Below are positions 10,890-21,396 of a stretch of 64,000 nucleotides of DNA, piece after piece. The DNA comes from Phymorhynchus buccinoides (Eukaryota; Mollusca; Gastropoda; Neogastropoda; Raphitomidae), in assembly GCA_017654935.2 (NCBI GenBank), contig CM065687.1:21257031-21321030 (forward strand). The letters are read 5' to 3'. Both the position numbers and the translations under genes were made by a program. How positions within the stretch are numbered: position 1 is the stretch's first letter; each line of letters starts with the position of its first letter. Under the pieces are notes generated by a model. It made no database searches. It worked only from the letters and a program-made list of their open reading frames with translations, and was not told the DNA's origin.

Positions 10890-11032
10890 GGCGGAGAAAG
10901 ACGACGGGTGGAGCAGTATCACTACGTCAGCTGGATGGATCACGAGGTGCCAGCCACCACCCCGTTGGTCAATTTCTGGCGCTACGTCACGGCGCGCTCC
11001 GTCTCGGCACACCCCCTTCTTGTGCACTGCAG
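10890..11032 (+). CDS. RPTP exon 6: WPD-like loop (WMD) and VHC of the active site
   Basis: Encodes GGERRRVEQYHYVSWMDHEVP through to HPLLVHC. The WPD loop reads W142-M143-D144: the general-acid Asp is kept and Pro is replaced by Met. Catalytic Cys174 is the last full codon, and the exon ends in phase 2 at CAG/GTAATA. The 5' border is the least certain of the set, because the chosen acceptor (GTGTGTGAAG) has no clear pyrimidine tract. Confidence 0.9.
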
Positions 11033-11185
11033 GTAATAATGATAATAATAATAATAATAAATATAATAATAATAATAATAATAAATATAATAATAATAAT
11101 AATAAGTAAAGCTTCTATAGCGCTCTTTGATGGGGAAAAAATCATCCTCAGAGCGCCTTACAAATATTACGAGAGAAAACAATCA
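11033..11185 (-). repeat. AATAAT-tailed retroposon end directly at the exon 6 donor
   Basis: The donor GTAATA merges into a (TAATAA)n tract, then CTATAGCGCTCTTTGATGGGG and TCCTCAGAGCGCCTTACAAA. This is the complement of the GCGCTATATAAAT ... ATTATTATT 3' end common in invertebrate retroposons. Related ends lie at 13268-13340 and 54835-54903. Confidence 0.65.
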
Positions 11186-11595
11186 AGAAGAAAAACATTA
11201 TGAAGAAGTATACAAAAAAACAAAAATAAATAAAAAATGCTCACGCCGTTCATCCCCACCCCCCACCCCCACCCACCACCCTTTTTCAATAATTATTTTA
11301 CATAATTTAATAATCCAGCCGGTCTTTCAAATCCCCACCCACCTTCCCTTTTCTTCACACACACACACACTAGAGACACTCATGAACACTCATAACATAG
11401 CATCCGGGGAGGAGAAAAAAATAAAATAAAAATATCAAGGCATGGACAAACAGACCCCCCACCCACCTCACCTTTTCCACACGCACGCCATTTATGCACT
11501 CACAACTTCTCGGGGGAAAAAGGTAGACTAAATATTGATATAGAAATGCTACCCTCCCCTCCCAGATTTGTCATAACCAATATCTTTGTCGTTTA

Positions 11596-11706
11596 AGAAC
11601 TCAGGACTTTCCTGGTATAGCACTAGCAGTACCTCCAGGATTGTCCCGCAATCTTTATATCTATTAATGTCCCACATGATGCTTGCTCCAGGCCAGAGGA
11701 TGTTAA
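11596..11706 (+). repeat. Dispersed repeat, CCCATATGTGTC family (diverged)
   Basis: AGAACTCAGGACTTTCCTGG, CCTCCAGGATTGTCCCGCAA and TAATGTCCCACATGATGC follow the family order with substitutions. Confidence 0.6.
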
Positions 11707-11940
11707 TCAGATTTTTCTGCTTCCCCCCCCCCCCCTCTCCCCTTCTCTAAATTACCTTCCCACCAGCACCCCATTCCCCAAATCCTGACGCCCTGCCTAT
11801 GCCATTATTGAAACTCAGAAGTTACAAGCCTAGACATTTTGGGATTTGTTGTTGTTTGTTTGTTTGTTTTCATGTTGATTACTTTCTGAGGTTTATCTGG
11901 ATTTTGGTTTGGATGCTAGAAAGTTTCATTTGACTTCATA

Positions 11941-12250
11941 CAGACAAACCTCTATTTTAAGACTTAAATGTCCTGAAAAATCGGTCGTAAATTGGAGGGG
12001 TCATATTAGGTATTAGATTAGGTACGTTATAGTCACAGAGGCGTCTCTGTGAAATTCGGGTTGCTCCCACCTGGAGAGCGCGTCGCAGCCAGAGGCGCGC
12101 CACCCAATTGCTTTTTATAGTTTCTTTTTTTTTTTTGCATGCGATTTTTGTCACTGATGGGGGGGGGGGGGGGGGGGGGGGGGGTTTCGACCAAATGACA
12201 ACTTTTTCGTTGCCACTGGGTTTAACGTATGCTAAGTACATGGGCACACG

Positions 12251-12281
<31 letters not shown>

Positions 12282-12896
12282 TCCACGTTCAGACCGTTAA
12301 GGCCTAGTGCAGAATGAGAGGAAAAAATCCCCTGTACCCAGGTTCGAACTCGGGTTTACTTGACACGAAGCGAACGCGATACCACTGTGCCACTCTACAC
12401 CTTGACGGAGGTTTTCACTGGCAGCCGTAGAAAGAAAAAGTTCAGCACAGTTCATACTCTCTTCTTCATGCACACATACAATGACGTATTAAAACTGGAT
12501 TTGGGTCTTTCCAACTCCATAGGATTGTGCAATCAATATTACAGTTTAACTTTGCCGACTTCTGTTAATCACCTCCACTCTCGTCCAAAGTCAGTGGTTT
12601 TCTTTTTCAAAGTCAGTGGTTGTCGTGCTTTTCCTACGCTCTCCACCATCTTTTCTACAACAAGGGAAGCGACTCTGCTTTCAGGCCCTTGACCGTGGTT
12701 GTTTCCCTTTGCTCGAAGTCTATGCAGACGACAGCAACGGTCGTAAAAACCAACAAAATGGCGGTCGTAAGTCGCGTTTTAGAGGAAGTCGTTTAAGAGA
12801 GGTTGTTTACATAGTAAAATGCATCTGTGCCAATAAATCCGGTCTCAAATGAGAGGTGGTCGCTTAACAGAGGGTCGTAAAATAGGGGTTTGTCTG
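11941..12896 (-). mobile_element. pogo/Tigger-like TIR element, interrupted by a SINE
   Basis: Bounded by CAGACAAACCTCTATTTTA and its inverse, with TA on both sides. The second copy at 31258-31819 is 562 bp and lacks the 394-bp insert present here. The element carries a remnant of a CENP-B-type helix-turn-helix (see 31258). Confidence 0.8.
12007..12400 (-). mobile_element. tRNA-derived SINE, full length
   Basis: On the minus strand the head reads GAGTGGCACAGTGGTATCGC (A-box-like), then GAGTTCGAACCTGGG (B box). A conserved middle follows (TTTCGGATGAGACGATAAAC), then a 3' end of GGTGGGAGCAACCCGAATTT and ACCTAATCTAATACCTAATA. Same family as 23908-24303. A poly-G run sits in the middle. Confidence 0.85.
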
Positions 12897-13009
12897 TATC
12901 ATGATTTCTTTTTCCGAAGTTCTTCTTGTCCGTGTTAGGTACAACATACTGGTGACACACCACTTTTCTGTGCACTGATACAGTAGTACATGTGGATGAA
13001 AGCTAATTG

Positions 13010-13152
13010 ATGAAATTCTGCTTAACGTCCTCCGGTCTGGAACAGACACATTTATATGGGACATTAGTAGATGTAAAGATGGTGGGAACGATCCTGGAGG
13101 CAATGCCCGGAGACAGTGCGACACCAGGGGAAAGTCTCGACTTTTTTTACGA
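13010..13152 (-). repeat. Dispersed repeat, CCCATATGTGTC family
   Basis: GATGAAATTCTGCTTAACGT, GGAACAGACACATTTATATG and GGAGGCAATGCCCGGAGACA match the copy at 1757-1893 closely. Confidence 0.75.
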
Positions 13153-13267
13153 TGCAGATGTGAAAGCTAATTGTGTGATGTAAGCCCTACAAATAACATA
13201 ACATGGCTGCCAGATTGTTGTTCTCTCTTCCCGGTAGGGAGGAAGGGAGAGAGAGACCTCACAACCT

Positions 13268-13345
13268 TTAATAATAATAATAACAGTACATTTATATAGC
13301 GCTTTACCTCAGATGAGCCCAAAGCGCTTTACAATCAATTATTCA
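13268..13345 (-). repeat. Retroposon 3' end, TATATAGCGCTTTA type
   Basis: AATAATAATAACAGTACATT followed by TATATAGCGCTTTACCTCAG and AAAGCGCTTTACAATCAATT. Complement of a 3' end with an ATTATT tail. Confidence 0.6.
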
Positions 13346-13432
13346 TCAACAGATAACAAAAAACAAAAAAAACATTCAAGAGTGACACCAACCACCAACA
13401 GTGCATATACAAAGCAACTATCTCTCTCTCTC

Positions 13433-13472
13433 TAACACACACGCACACACACACGCACACGCACACACACGC

Positions 13473-13525
<53 letters not shown>

Positions 13526-13738
13526 AACACACAATTATTGACGCCAACTCGTTCATATCCCATTCGGTAAGCCACAGCAACTGAGCCGCATGGACTGACC
13601 ACATACACCAACACGCATACACAAACACCCTCACACACAACGTACGCAAGCAGACAGACACACAGACACGCACACAAACACACACATGCGTGCACACACA
13701 ACCCACAAAACCAAAATACACACAAGCACACATTCATG

Positions 13739-13819
<81 letters not shown>
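13433..13819 (+). repeat. (CA)n microsatellites
   Basis: Dense CA/GCAC run at 13433-13523, CA-rich spacer, then nearly pure (CA)n at 13740-13819 that abuts the next MITE. Confidence 0.95.
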
Positions 13820-13824
<5 letters not shown>

Positions 13825-14058
13825 CACTGCCAGCCATTTTTCCACCAAAAAATATCATTATAGTTAACTGGGTGGAGAAAATAAAATATCTGCAATATTG
13901 CGAATTCCTCTGTGACATACATAACATTAGGCCTATCCTTACCTCCCGAAATTTAGAAAATAGGGTCTTTGGATAACAGGTCCTGATTTGATGCCTTTTA
14001 GTGACATGGGTGTTAAACCATTGTGGTGCATAAATGTGACATTGGTAGTGAAAGTGTT
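13819..14058 (-). mobile_element. piggyBac-like MITE (CCCTTTCACTGCC end)
   Basis: About 240 bp, left end CCCTTTCACTGCCAGCC, interior AACTGGGTGGAGAAAATAAA and GACATGGGTGTTAAACCATT, right end degraded (GTGAAAGTGTT). Same family as 14301-14539 in opposite orientation. Confidence 0.75.
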
Positions 14059-14300
14059 CACGTTTTGTAAAAGGGTTTTCTACATTCTTGGGAGACTGCT
14101 TGGCTGTGAAGAGGGGAAGTGTTGTTGTATTTTCTATAACGGTTGTTTGACAAAGACATTTTTGTTGAAATAGTTATTACATTGTTCTGTTTTTGTCTCG
14201 TCAATAAACTAGCGGTCACATTGCAGTTTTTGCGTATTTGTTTGTGTGGTGATACTTTCTACATTCCAGCAACAACAACAAAATTGCCTTTTAGCTTTAA

Positions 14301-14539
14301 CCCTTTCACCGCCAAAGTCGCATTTTAGCACCACAGTGATTTAACACCTATGTGACTAAAAGGCATCAAATTGGGGTCTATTATCCAAAGACACTGTTGT
14401 CTTAGTTTTGGGAAGTAAGGATAGACCTTATTTTATATATCTCACAGAAGAATCCCTAAATACTGCAGATGGATTTTGTTCTCTACCCAGGTAAATTTAA
14501 TGGGAATTTTTGGCTGAAATATGGCTGGCGGTGAAAGGG
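14301..14539 (+). mobile_element. piggyBac-like MITE (239 bp)
   Basis: CCCTTTCACCGCCAAAGTC ... ATGGCTGGCGGTGAAAGGG with TTAA on the left and CTAA on the right. Ends starting CCC with TTAA target sites are the hallmark of the piggyBac superfamily. No transposase inside. Confidence 0.85.
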
Positions 14540-14936
14540 CTAATAGTGCGCTTCTGAAAGAAGAAAAAAAACGAGCCCTTGCCCCCCCACACACCCACAT
14601 TCTTTGCAGAGGCTTGCAGTGTAGCCTATCTGGTTTAACCTTCTTCTTTAATGTCCAATAACAAAAGATCACACAATACAAAATAACTGAAGCAGCAACA
14701 AGCAGAGCTTAATATGGTGTGCTCAGTTCGAAGAAATATTACGACGGACAAAGTTGGCATCAGACATAATAATATGCAATTGAATGAATGAAAATGAAAA
14801 CAAACAGAACTGTGCTACATACATATTAATATGATGAAAAACGATAAGCTGGACTTATAGGAAGAGTAAAGCATAACATAAACAAGGACAATTGCGTTGA
14901 AATAGTTCACACATTTCCCGCACAATTTCAGATATA

Positions 14937-15100
14937 GGGTAAGACGGGGTAAAAAGCCCATGGGCGGGTAAGAAGCCCATGCCAATTATCTTCAAAAAGC
15001 CCATGGGCGGGTAAGAAGCCCATGCCAATTCTTTTTTTTACCATAAGATAATTGGCATGGGCTTCTTACCCGCCCATGGGCTTTTTACCCCATCTTACCC
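14937..15100. mobile_element. Palindromic MITE, shortened copy
   Basis: GGGTAAGACGGGGTAAAAAG ... CTTTTTACCCCATCTTACCC. The middle is lost and AAAAAGCCCATGGGCGGG is repeated. Confidence 0.85.
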
Positions 15101-15725
15101 TATACACACGAACACAGACGCAGACACACATATCAACACGAACACTTATACACTCACAAATACAAAACAAACAACAACAACAAAAAAAGAAGGGGGGGGG
15201 GGGGGGAGAAGAAGAACAAGAGAGGGAGAGAGCGAAATACGAATGTTTTATTGAGGGTAAAAAGGATAAGCTACAATAGCTTCTTTGCACCTTGCCCTCT
15301 CACTCACACACTCACACCATGCATCAGGCAAAGAAAAATGGACATAAAAACAATCAAGTCAAGAAAATTAAAAAAAAATTGGCACATGAAATAATTAACA
15401 GAGAATCAAATTGTGGGAAAAAAAAGCAAACATGGATAATAATGAGCAATGCTGAACTTGAATTGGTGGTTTGAATTGATTACGAAAAAAGAAGACAATT
15501 CTGAGACAAATGACAATTTTTCAGAATAATGAACTTGAATTCGTAGTTTGAATTGATTACGAAAAAAGAAGACAATTCGGAGACAAATGACCATTTTTTC
15601 AGAATAATAGCACTTTTAAGGGGGCGGGGGAGAAGAGAGAAAAAGGATAAGAGAGAGGGGGGGAGAGAGTGAGAGAGAGAGAGAGTATAATTTATTATAT
15701 GGGTGCTATCTTGTTCTGTCTTCAG

Positions 15726-15867
15726 TGCTGGGGTAGGGCGCACGGGCACGTTCATAGCTCTGGACACTGTGCTGGCTCTGGCACGGGGGGAGGGAGAGAC
15801 TGAGGTGGACATCTACCAAGTGGTGGACAGTCTGAGAGACGACCGGTGCCACATGGTGCAGAACAAG
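15726..15867 (+). CDS. RPTP exon 7: SAGVGRTG of the D1 phosphatase loop
   Basis: The phase-2 join with exon 6 restores HCSAGVGRTG, the intact HCX5R signature with Arg180 that binds phosphate. It continues to LRDDRCHMVQNK, where Gln220 is the first Q-loop Gln. Acceptor TGTCTTCAG, donor GTATTG. The donor opens onto a GT-rich minisatellite. Confidence 0.96.
15726..15867. other. D1 active-site exon neighbourhood
   Basis: The intron just upstream (15610-15690) is a G/A-rich run (GGGGCGGGGGAGAAGAGAGA and similar) up to a short TTGTTCTGTCTTCAG acceptor. No other gene lies between 11186 and 15725 apart from the repeats listed. Confidence 0.4.
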
Positions 15868-16029
15868 GTATTGTGTGTATATGTGGGTGGGTGGGAGTGT
15901 TGGGTTCGTGTGTGTGTGTCTGTACGTGTGTGTGTGTGTGTCTGTACGTGTGTGTGTGCGCGTGCACGCGTGTGTGTGTGTAGTGGGGGTGCAAGTGCAT
16001 GTGTCTGTGTGTGTATCTGTGTGTGGGGG

Positions 16030-16850
16030 TGAGGGGGAGTGGAAAGGGTGAGATTAGTGACAGATAGTGTGTGTGGTGGGGGTGCAAGTGTATGTGTGTG
16101 GGGGGGGGGGGGGGGGGGACGGGGAGTGGAAAGGGTGAGATTAGTGACGTGTGGTGGTGGGGGTGCAAGTGTATGTGTGGGGGGGGGGGAGTGGAAAGGG
16201 TGAGATTAGTGACAGATAGTGTGTGTGGTGGGGGTGCAAGTGTATGTGTGGGGGGGGGGGGGAGTGGAAAGGGTGAGATTAGTGACAGATTGTGTGTGTG
16301 GTGGGGGTGCAAGTGCATGTGTGTGTGTGGGGGGGTGAGGGGGAGTGGAAAGGGTGAGATTAGTGACAGATTGTGTGTGTGGTGGGGGTGCAAGTGCATG
16401 TGTGTGTGTGGGGGGGTGAGGGGGAGTGGAAAGGGTGATATTAGTGACAGATAGTGTGTGTGGTGGGGGTGCAAGTGTATGTGTGGGGGGGTGAGGGGGA
16501 GTGGAAAGGGTGATATTAGTGACAGATAGTGTGTGTGGTGGTGGGGGTGCAAGTGCATGTGTGTGTGGGGGGGGGGGGGGGAGTGGAAAGGGTGAGATTA
16601 GTGACAGATAGTGTGTGTGGTGGGGGTGCAAGTGTATGTGTGTGTGTGGGGGTGAGGGGGGAGTGGAAAGGGTGAGATTAGTGACAGATAGTGTGTGTGG
16701 TGGGGGTGCAAGTGCATGTGTGTGTGTGTGTGGGGGGGGGGGGGAGTGGAAAGGGTGAGATTAGTGACAGATAGTGTGTGTGTGTGTGGGAGGGGGGGGG
16801 TGCAAATGCACGTGCGTACAGGTATGACCAGCATAAATGAGTGGAAAGGA
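16030..16850 (+). repeat. GT/G-rich minisatellite, about 11 units of 65-95 bp
   Basis: Units share GAGTGGAAAGGGTGAGATTA, then GTGACAGATAGTGTGTGTGG and GGGGGTGCAAGTGTATGTG, with variable poly-G/GT joints. It lies in the intron between the active-site exon 7 and exon 8. Confidence 0.92.
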
Positions 16851-17109
16851 TGAGATTAATGACAGATAATATTGTGTGTGTCTCTGTGCGTTAGGAGTAG
16901 GCCTAGTGAGTGGCTTATGTCTTTATGTATCCCTTGTGTAGTGCATGTATTTGCGCGCGTGTGTATGTAAGTCTAACCTGAGACAACCATACAAAAGTAG
17001 ACAACACTTGGATGATTGGTGATTTAATCAAATAAAATAAAAAGATCTTCAGTTATCTATAAATGTCCCATATGTGCCTAGTTCGGGCCAAGATTGGTGA
17101 AGCGTAAAT

Positions 17110-17325
17110 GGAAGACAGAGTAAAAAGCCCATGGGCAGGTAAGAAGCCCATACCATTTTATTATCTCTTGAAATGAAGCAAATTTCAGTCACATTTTGCC
17201 CATGAGACGAGTGTTAATGTTTAGCATGCGTCTCATGGGCAAATTTCACTGAAATTTGCTTTATTTCATGAGATAATTGGCTTGGGCTTCTTACCCGCCC
17301 ATGGTCTATTTACCCCGTCTTCCCC
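17110..17325. mobile_element. Palindromic MITE abutting the exon 8 acceptor
   Basis: GGAAGACAGAGTAAAAAGCC ... TTTACCCCGTCTTCCCC. Its right end is 16 bp from the AG/GGG junction at 17341/17342. Confidence 0.85.
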
Positions 17326-17341
17326 GTCTTCTGTTCCCCAG

Positions 17342-17485
17342 GGGCAATACGCCTTTCTGTACGAGGCAGTACTGGAGGCTTACTTCAGTGAAGGCACCAG
17401 ACTGACTGCCGACGACTTTGACCGGGTCTTCCCGAGGGCCATTCGCCACGACCTGTCCCACGAACGAATTGATGCTGAGTTCCAG
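17342..17485 (+). CDS. RPTP exon 8: GQYAFLYEAVLEAY, end of D1
   Basis: A 48-codon phase-0 exon. GQYAFLYEAVLEAY is the last conserved helix of D1 and contains the second Q-loop Gln (224). The acceptor's pyrimidine tract runs into the end of a palindromic MITE (17110-17325). Donor GTACAG. Confidence 0.95.
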
Positions 17486-17610
17486 GTACAGTGCGATGAT
17501 TTTGGGATCATATTGTTATCTACTACAACTGCTTGATCATAAGAGAAAAGGTTCTGGTTTGCATAATTAATTCAACAAGAGTTCTTACTTAATAGCTATC
17601 TATTTTACAC

Positions 17611-17661
17611 ACACATGCGCGCGCGCACGTACACACACACACGCGCGCACACGCACGCACG

Positions 17662-17706
<45 letters not shown>

Positions 17707-17900
17707 AAAAGAAAAATTAAGTACCGTCTGAATTTTTTTTTAAATTGAATGAAAATACAAATGTTATCTTTTACTTTGACACACACACACGCGCACCCAC
17801 GCACGCACACGCACACACACACACACACAGACACACACACACAAACTCCTACGCGCGCACACAAGCACCAAGCACACACAAACAAACACACACACATGTG
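17611..17900 (+). repeat. CA/CG alternating tracts
   Basis: GCGCGCGCACGTACACACAC and a pure (CA)n run up to 17701, then a second CA-rich block at 17780-17897. Alternating purine-pyrimidine, so prone to Z-DNA. Confidence 0.9.
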
Positions 17901-18200
17901 TACAGAGGAACGTACGAGTCCACTTGTCAATTTAATGTAGGTCCTATTCCTGTTCTTAGACAACTGAGGGTACAAAAATAATTTGTAAACCTCTTTGAAA
18001 ACAATGAAGATGTCAGCCGTTTCCCTTAATGAGAAAACTATTGCTGCTTACGCTTAGCTTGAATACACCTTGAATAATTATACTTTTCGTTTTCCTGTTT
18101 ATACAAAAGACGACATCAGCCCTCGAGAACGTTTTTGTTTCAAAATTGATCTCGAAAATTGATTTAGAAATTTTAATAATTCACTTTTTTTTCTTCACAG

Positions 18201-18300
18201 AAACTATGCAAAATGCGAAACGCTCTGACCACGCCCTCCTACACCAACGCCACACAGGAAGAGAACCTGGCCAAGAACTGCAACCCTCATGCTCTTCCGG
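18201..18300 (+). CDS. RPTP exon 9: D1-D2 linker and start of D2
   Basis: Acceptor TTTTTTTCTTCACAG, donor GTAGGT, ends in phase 1. Encodes KLCKMRNALTTPSYTNATQE and then NLAKNCNPHALP. The KNR(Y/F) recognition motif of a catalytic domain appears here as KNCN, an early sign that D2 has lost substrate binding. Confidence 0.92.
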
Positions 18301-18554
18301 GTAGGTAGACATTTTGATTTAATTCCTTTATTATGTATGCCTGTCTCTCGTTATCCACAATGGCAGCCAAATAGCAAAAAGGGCTAACTGCTATTCCAGC
18401 GAGCTATTCTTTTTTTATATAGCGGAGAAGCCTTGCCCAGGGCGCATTCCCACTCTCTCGGCCTAAGGGAACTGGGGAGAGATGGCATTCAGAAAGGTCC
18501 CCAAATGAAAGGCCAGCCAATCCCTTGTGAGTTTGACTCATTTATTGTACACAT

Positions 18555-18702
18555 ATCTGTATGGTTAAGAATTCGGGACTTTACTGGTGTTGCACTGCCT
18601 CCGGGCATTGCCTCCAGGATCATTCCCACCATCTTTATATCTACTAAAGTCCCATATGTGTCTGCTCCAGACCGGAGGGCGTTAAACAGATTTTCATTCA
18701 TT
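18555..18702 (+). repeat. Dispersed repeat, CCCATATGTGTC family
   Basis: TTAAGAATTCGGGACTTTAC, CTGCCTCCGGGCATTGCCTC, AAGTCCCATATGTGTCTGCT and CCGGAGGGCGTTAAACAGA: a well-preserved copy. Confidence 0.8.
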
Positions 18703-18720
18703 GAGTTTGGGTTGCAGCAC

Positions 18721-19352
18721 CAGACCTGCCTACTGCTACGATTTGGCCGTAGCAGCTACGAAAAATAAAGCTTTGCTACGGAGCTACGGCAACCTTAACA
18801 TTGCTACGGAGAAAAAAAAATGCCGCCGCATTTTATTTTTGCTTATGCCGTTCCCGGTTTTGTCTGTTTCTAAGAGCAGACGCCGTGTCACGCGCGATAA
18901 CCTAGTCACTTCCGTTTTTATCAGTGACTGCGCATGCGTTCTTATTACTTTCTCTGAAAAAAATGGCGGACTCCAGCAGCAGTAGCGATTCGGGAGATGT
19001 TTCAAACGAAAAAAAACGAACCCAAACCAGAAAACGAAAATCATCTGGTACACCATCTTCTAAGAAAAAACATCGGCCTGACGCACAAGTTTTCAAAATA
19101 GCTTACACGGAGGAGTGGCCTTGCATCGTCAGAAGTCGACTTGGTGCGAACCATGCTCACTGCAACCTCTGCCATGCAGACTTCTCTGTGAATCATGGCG
19201 GTAGAGACGACCGTCAACACGTTCAATCGGCGAAATATAGGAAGAGAACAAATTGATTGCCGTCGTTTGTGGATGCTAAGAAAAAATTTGCCATGCTACT
19301 GAAAATTGATGGCTGGGCTACTGATTGGGAAAATTCCAAGTAGGCAGGTCTG
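18721..19352 (+). mobile_element. CAGACCTG-type TIR element carrying a BED zinc-finger frame
   Basis: Ends CAGACCTGCCTACT and AGTAGGCAGGTCTG; CAGCAC is duplicated outside both ends (18715-18720 and 19353-19358). The frame 18924-19256 (the Met at 18963 is the likely start) encodes an acidic/Ser-rich leader and a basic KKKRTQTRKRKSS stretch. Then comes a BED finger: YTEEWPCIVRS, CNLCHADFSV, HGG, H, and Tyr where a His is usual, followed by a stop. BED fingers are DNA-binding modules of hAT transposases and their domesticated relatives. The body of a transposase is missing. Confidence 0.75.
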
Positions 19353-19495
19353 CAGCACTGTATAGCCACGTCCCTCCGCTATATATAGAGCCAATGCAGA
19401 TGTTCCCAAATTGGAGAATCATCGTCTTCCACAAAAGACTAAGATGTACCATGATATTCCCATAGGCCTACTGTTGAAAAGCATCTGTTGTTAAA

Positions 19496-19734
19496 CCCTT
19501 TCATCGCCACTGTCGCCTCTTGGCACCACAACGATTTAACACCCATGTCACTGAAAGGCATCAAATGAGGGTCTGGTATCCAGTGACCTTATGTTCTTAA
19601 TTTTGGGAGTTAAGGAGAGGCCTTACTTTATGCATGTCACAGAGGAATCCCCAAATATTGGAGACAGAATCTTTTCTCTGGCCAGGTAAGTTTAATGGAT
19701 GGTTTTGGCTGAAAAATTGCAAGCGTTGAAAGGG
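19496..19734 (+). mobile_element. piggyBac-like MITE (239 bp)
   Basis: CCCTTTCATCGCCACTGTC ... AAGCGTTGAAAGGG, with TTAAA before and TTTTAA after. Interior AACACCCATGTCACTGAAAG and GGCCAGGTAAGTTTAATGGA fit the family. Confidence 0.82.
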
Positions 19735-19962
19735 TTTTAAGCTCTCTATTACTATTGGCCCCCACAACACGGGCTAATATCAACCAATGAATAAACTGAA
19801 TGGCAGATATATAACGAGCAAAAAAAGAACAAGCATGTCGTCCGACTTTTAAAAAATTCAAAGAGACCACTTACATGCGTAAGTCAACAGATTGCAATCA
19901 AAAAGTCAACGGAACAACAAAATATAGACTTCAATTGTTTTTCTTTTTTTCTTCTTCTTCAG

Positions 19963-20036
19963 ATGACAAGCATTTGGTGTTTTTGACGCAGCATGTCAAA
20001 GGACGTAACCAGTACATCAACGCCGTCTATATGCCT
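19963..20036 (+). CDS. RPTP exon 10: D2 GRNQYINAVYMP
   Basis: Follows a strong pyrimidine tract. Joined in phase 1 it reads DDKHLVFLTQHVKGRNQYINAVYMP, where YINA is the DYINAS equivalent of D2. Donor GTGAGT, phase 0. Confidence 0.92.
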
Positions 20037-20957
20037 GTGAGTCTCAGTGGATTGAATGATAATGTAGTAGTAGTAGTAGTAGTGATATGGGCCGCGCGGC
20101 CCTTGTATGCCCTGTCATTCTTCCAAAATTTATATTGGTGGTTTGCAAATTTTCCTATGCTACAAATAAAGAAATAGGAATGGCCAATATTTGTATTCGT
20201 CAAATTCCTTATAAAAAAAAAATTCATAAATGGTTCTTTATCCAGAAGATTTTTAAACATATTAGCACTTGGTGCAAACTTAATGTTAGATGGTGAACAA
20301 TTCCAGAATTGAACAACTCTGTAGGCCTACTATCGCTATGAAGTAGAACAATACATAATAGGCCTATTTATCAAAATCATAAGATTAACAAACACGTAGA
20401 ATTACAAATCTTGAGGGTAGGGGGGGTGATAAACTCGATTATTCAGTAAAATAAAATGAGCTCATATAGTTCTTATGAGTTAATATTAGAGGCAACGTTC
20501 TAATTAACCTTGTTCATGTTGGTCTAATCACATGTGCTCGCACCGCACTCGCATGTATATATATGTGGGTGCACGTGTGTGTGTGTGTGTCTTTCATTTA
20601 ATGTCTATCCATTTCTCGTGATATTAGACGTGTGTGTTTGTGCGCATGTGTGCGTGCATGTGCACGTGCGCGCTCGTGTGAGTGTGTTTGTGTGTGTGCG
20701 TGAGTGTGTTTGTGTGTGTGTGTACATGAGTGCGTGCGTGTATATCTCTGTGTGTGTGTGTCTGAGTACGTACATGTGTCTTTGTGTGTGTGTGTGTACG
20801 CGCCTGTGAGCGCGAATGGTGGGGTAGGGGGGATAGAAGCCATAGGTTCGTACGTGCCTCTTGACGTACAGCAGACAAAAGGAAAAATATTGCGTGCACA
20901 TCTGGTGCGTATAATATGTGTATGTGTCACAGCACAGCATATCTCTCTGTGTGTATA
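20037..20957. other. Intron 10: simple repeats, no gene
   Basis: (TAG)n at 20065-20080, a GGGCCGCGCGGCCC palindrome at 20091-20104, and a GT/GC-rich tract at about 20570-20810. No coding exon seen. Confidence 0.6.
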
Positions 20958-21169
20958 GGGGAAGACGTAAACAGCCCATGGGCGGGTAAGAAGCCCATGC
21001 CAATTATATCATGAAATGAAGCAAATTTCAGTCAAATGTTGCCCATGAGATGAACGCTAAACATTAACACTCGTCTCATGGGCAAAATTTGACTGAAATT
21101 TGCTTCATTTCATGAGATAATTGGCATGGGCTTCTTACCCGCCCATGGGCTTTTTACCCCGTCTCACCC
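20958..21169. mobile_element. Palindromic MITE upstream of exon 11
   Basis: GGGGAAGACGTAAACAGCCC ... TTTTTACCCCGTCTCACCC flanked by TA. It ends 68 bp before the exon 11 acceptor. Confidence 0.87.
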
Positions 21170-21237
21170 TATTTATTAATATGTCGATGTGTATCATTCT
21201 GTCCATTTCGCCATCCTTTTGCTCTGGGCCTTCTCAG

Positions 21238-21369
21238 ACGTTCCTGCAGGCCCAGGGCAGCGTCTGCACCCAGCTGCCTCTGGAGGACACCCTGGTGGAC
21301 GTGTGGCGCCTCATTGATGGCTGCAATGTCGGCACTGTGCTCTCCTTGGGGGCTTGGCCAGGACAGAAG
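21238..21369 (+). CDS. RPTP exon 11: D2 TFLQAQGS ... VDVWRLI
   Basis: A 44-codon phase-0 exon. LQAQG and TLVDVWRLIDG match the TQ(A/G)P..T..DFWRL segment of second PTP domains. Its last 22 codons recur in frame 132 bp downstream (21436-21501) with the same GTAACGTC donor, so this exon may have two alternative 3' ends. Confidence 0.93.
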
Positions 21370-21396
21370 GTAACGTCGTCTGTGTGTGTGTGTGTC

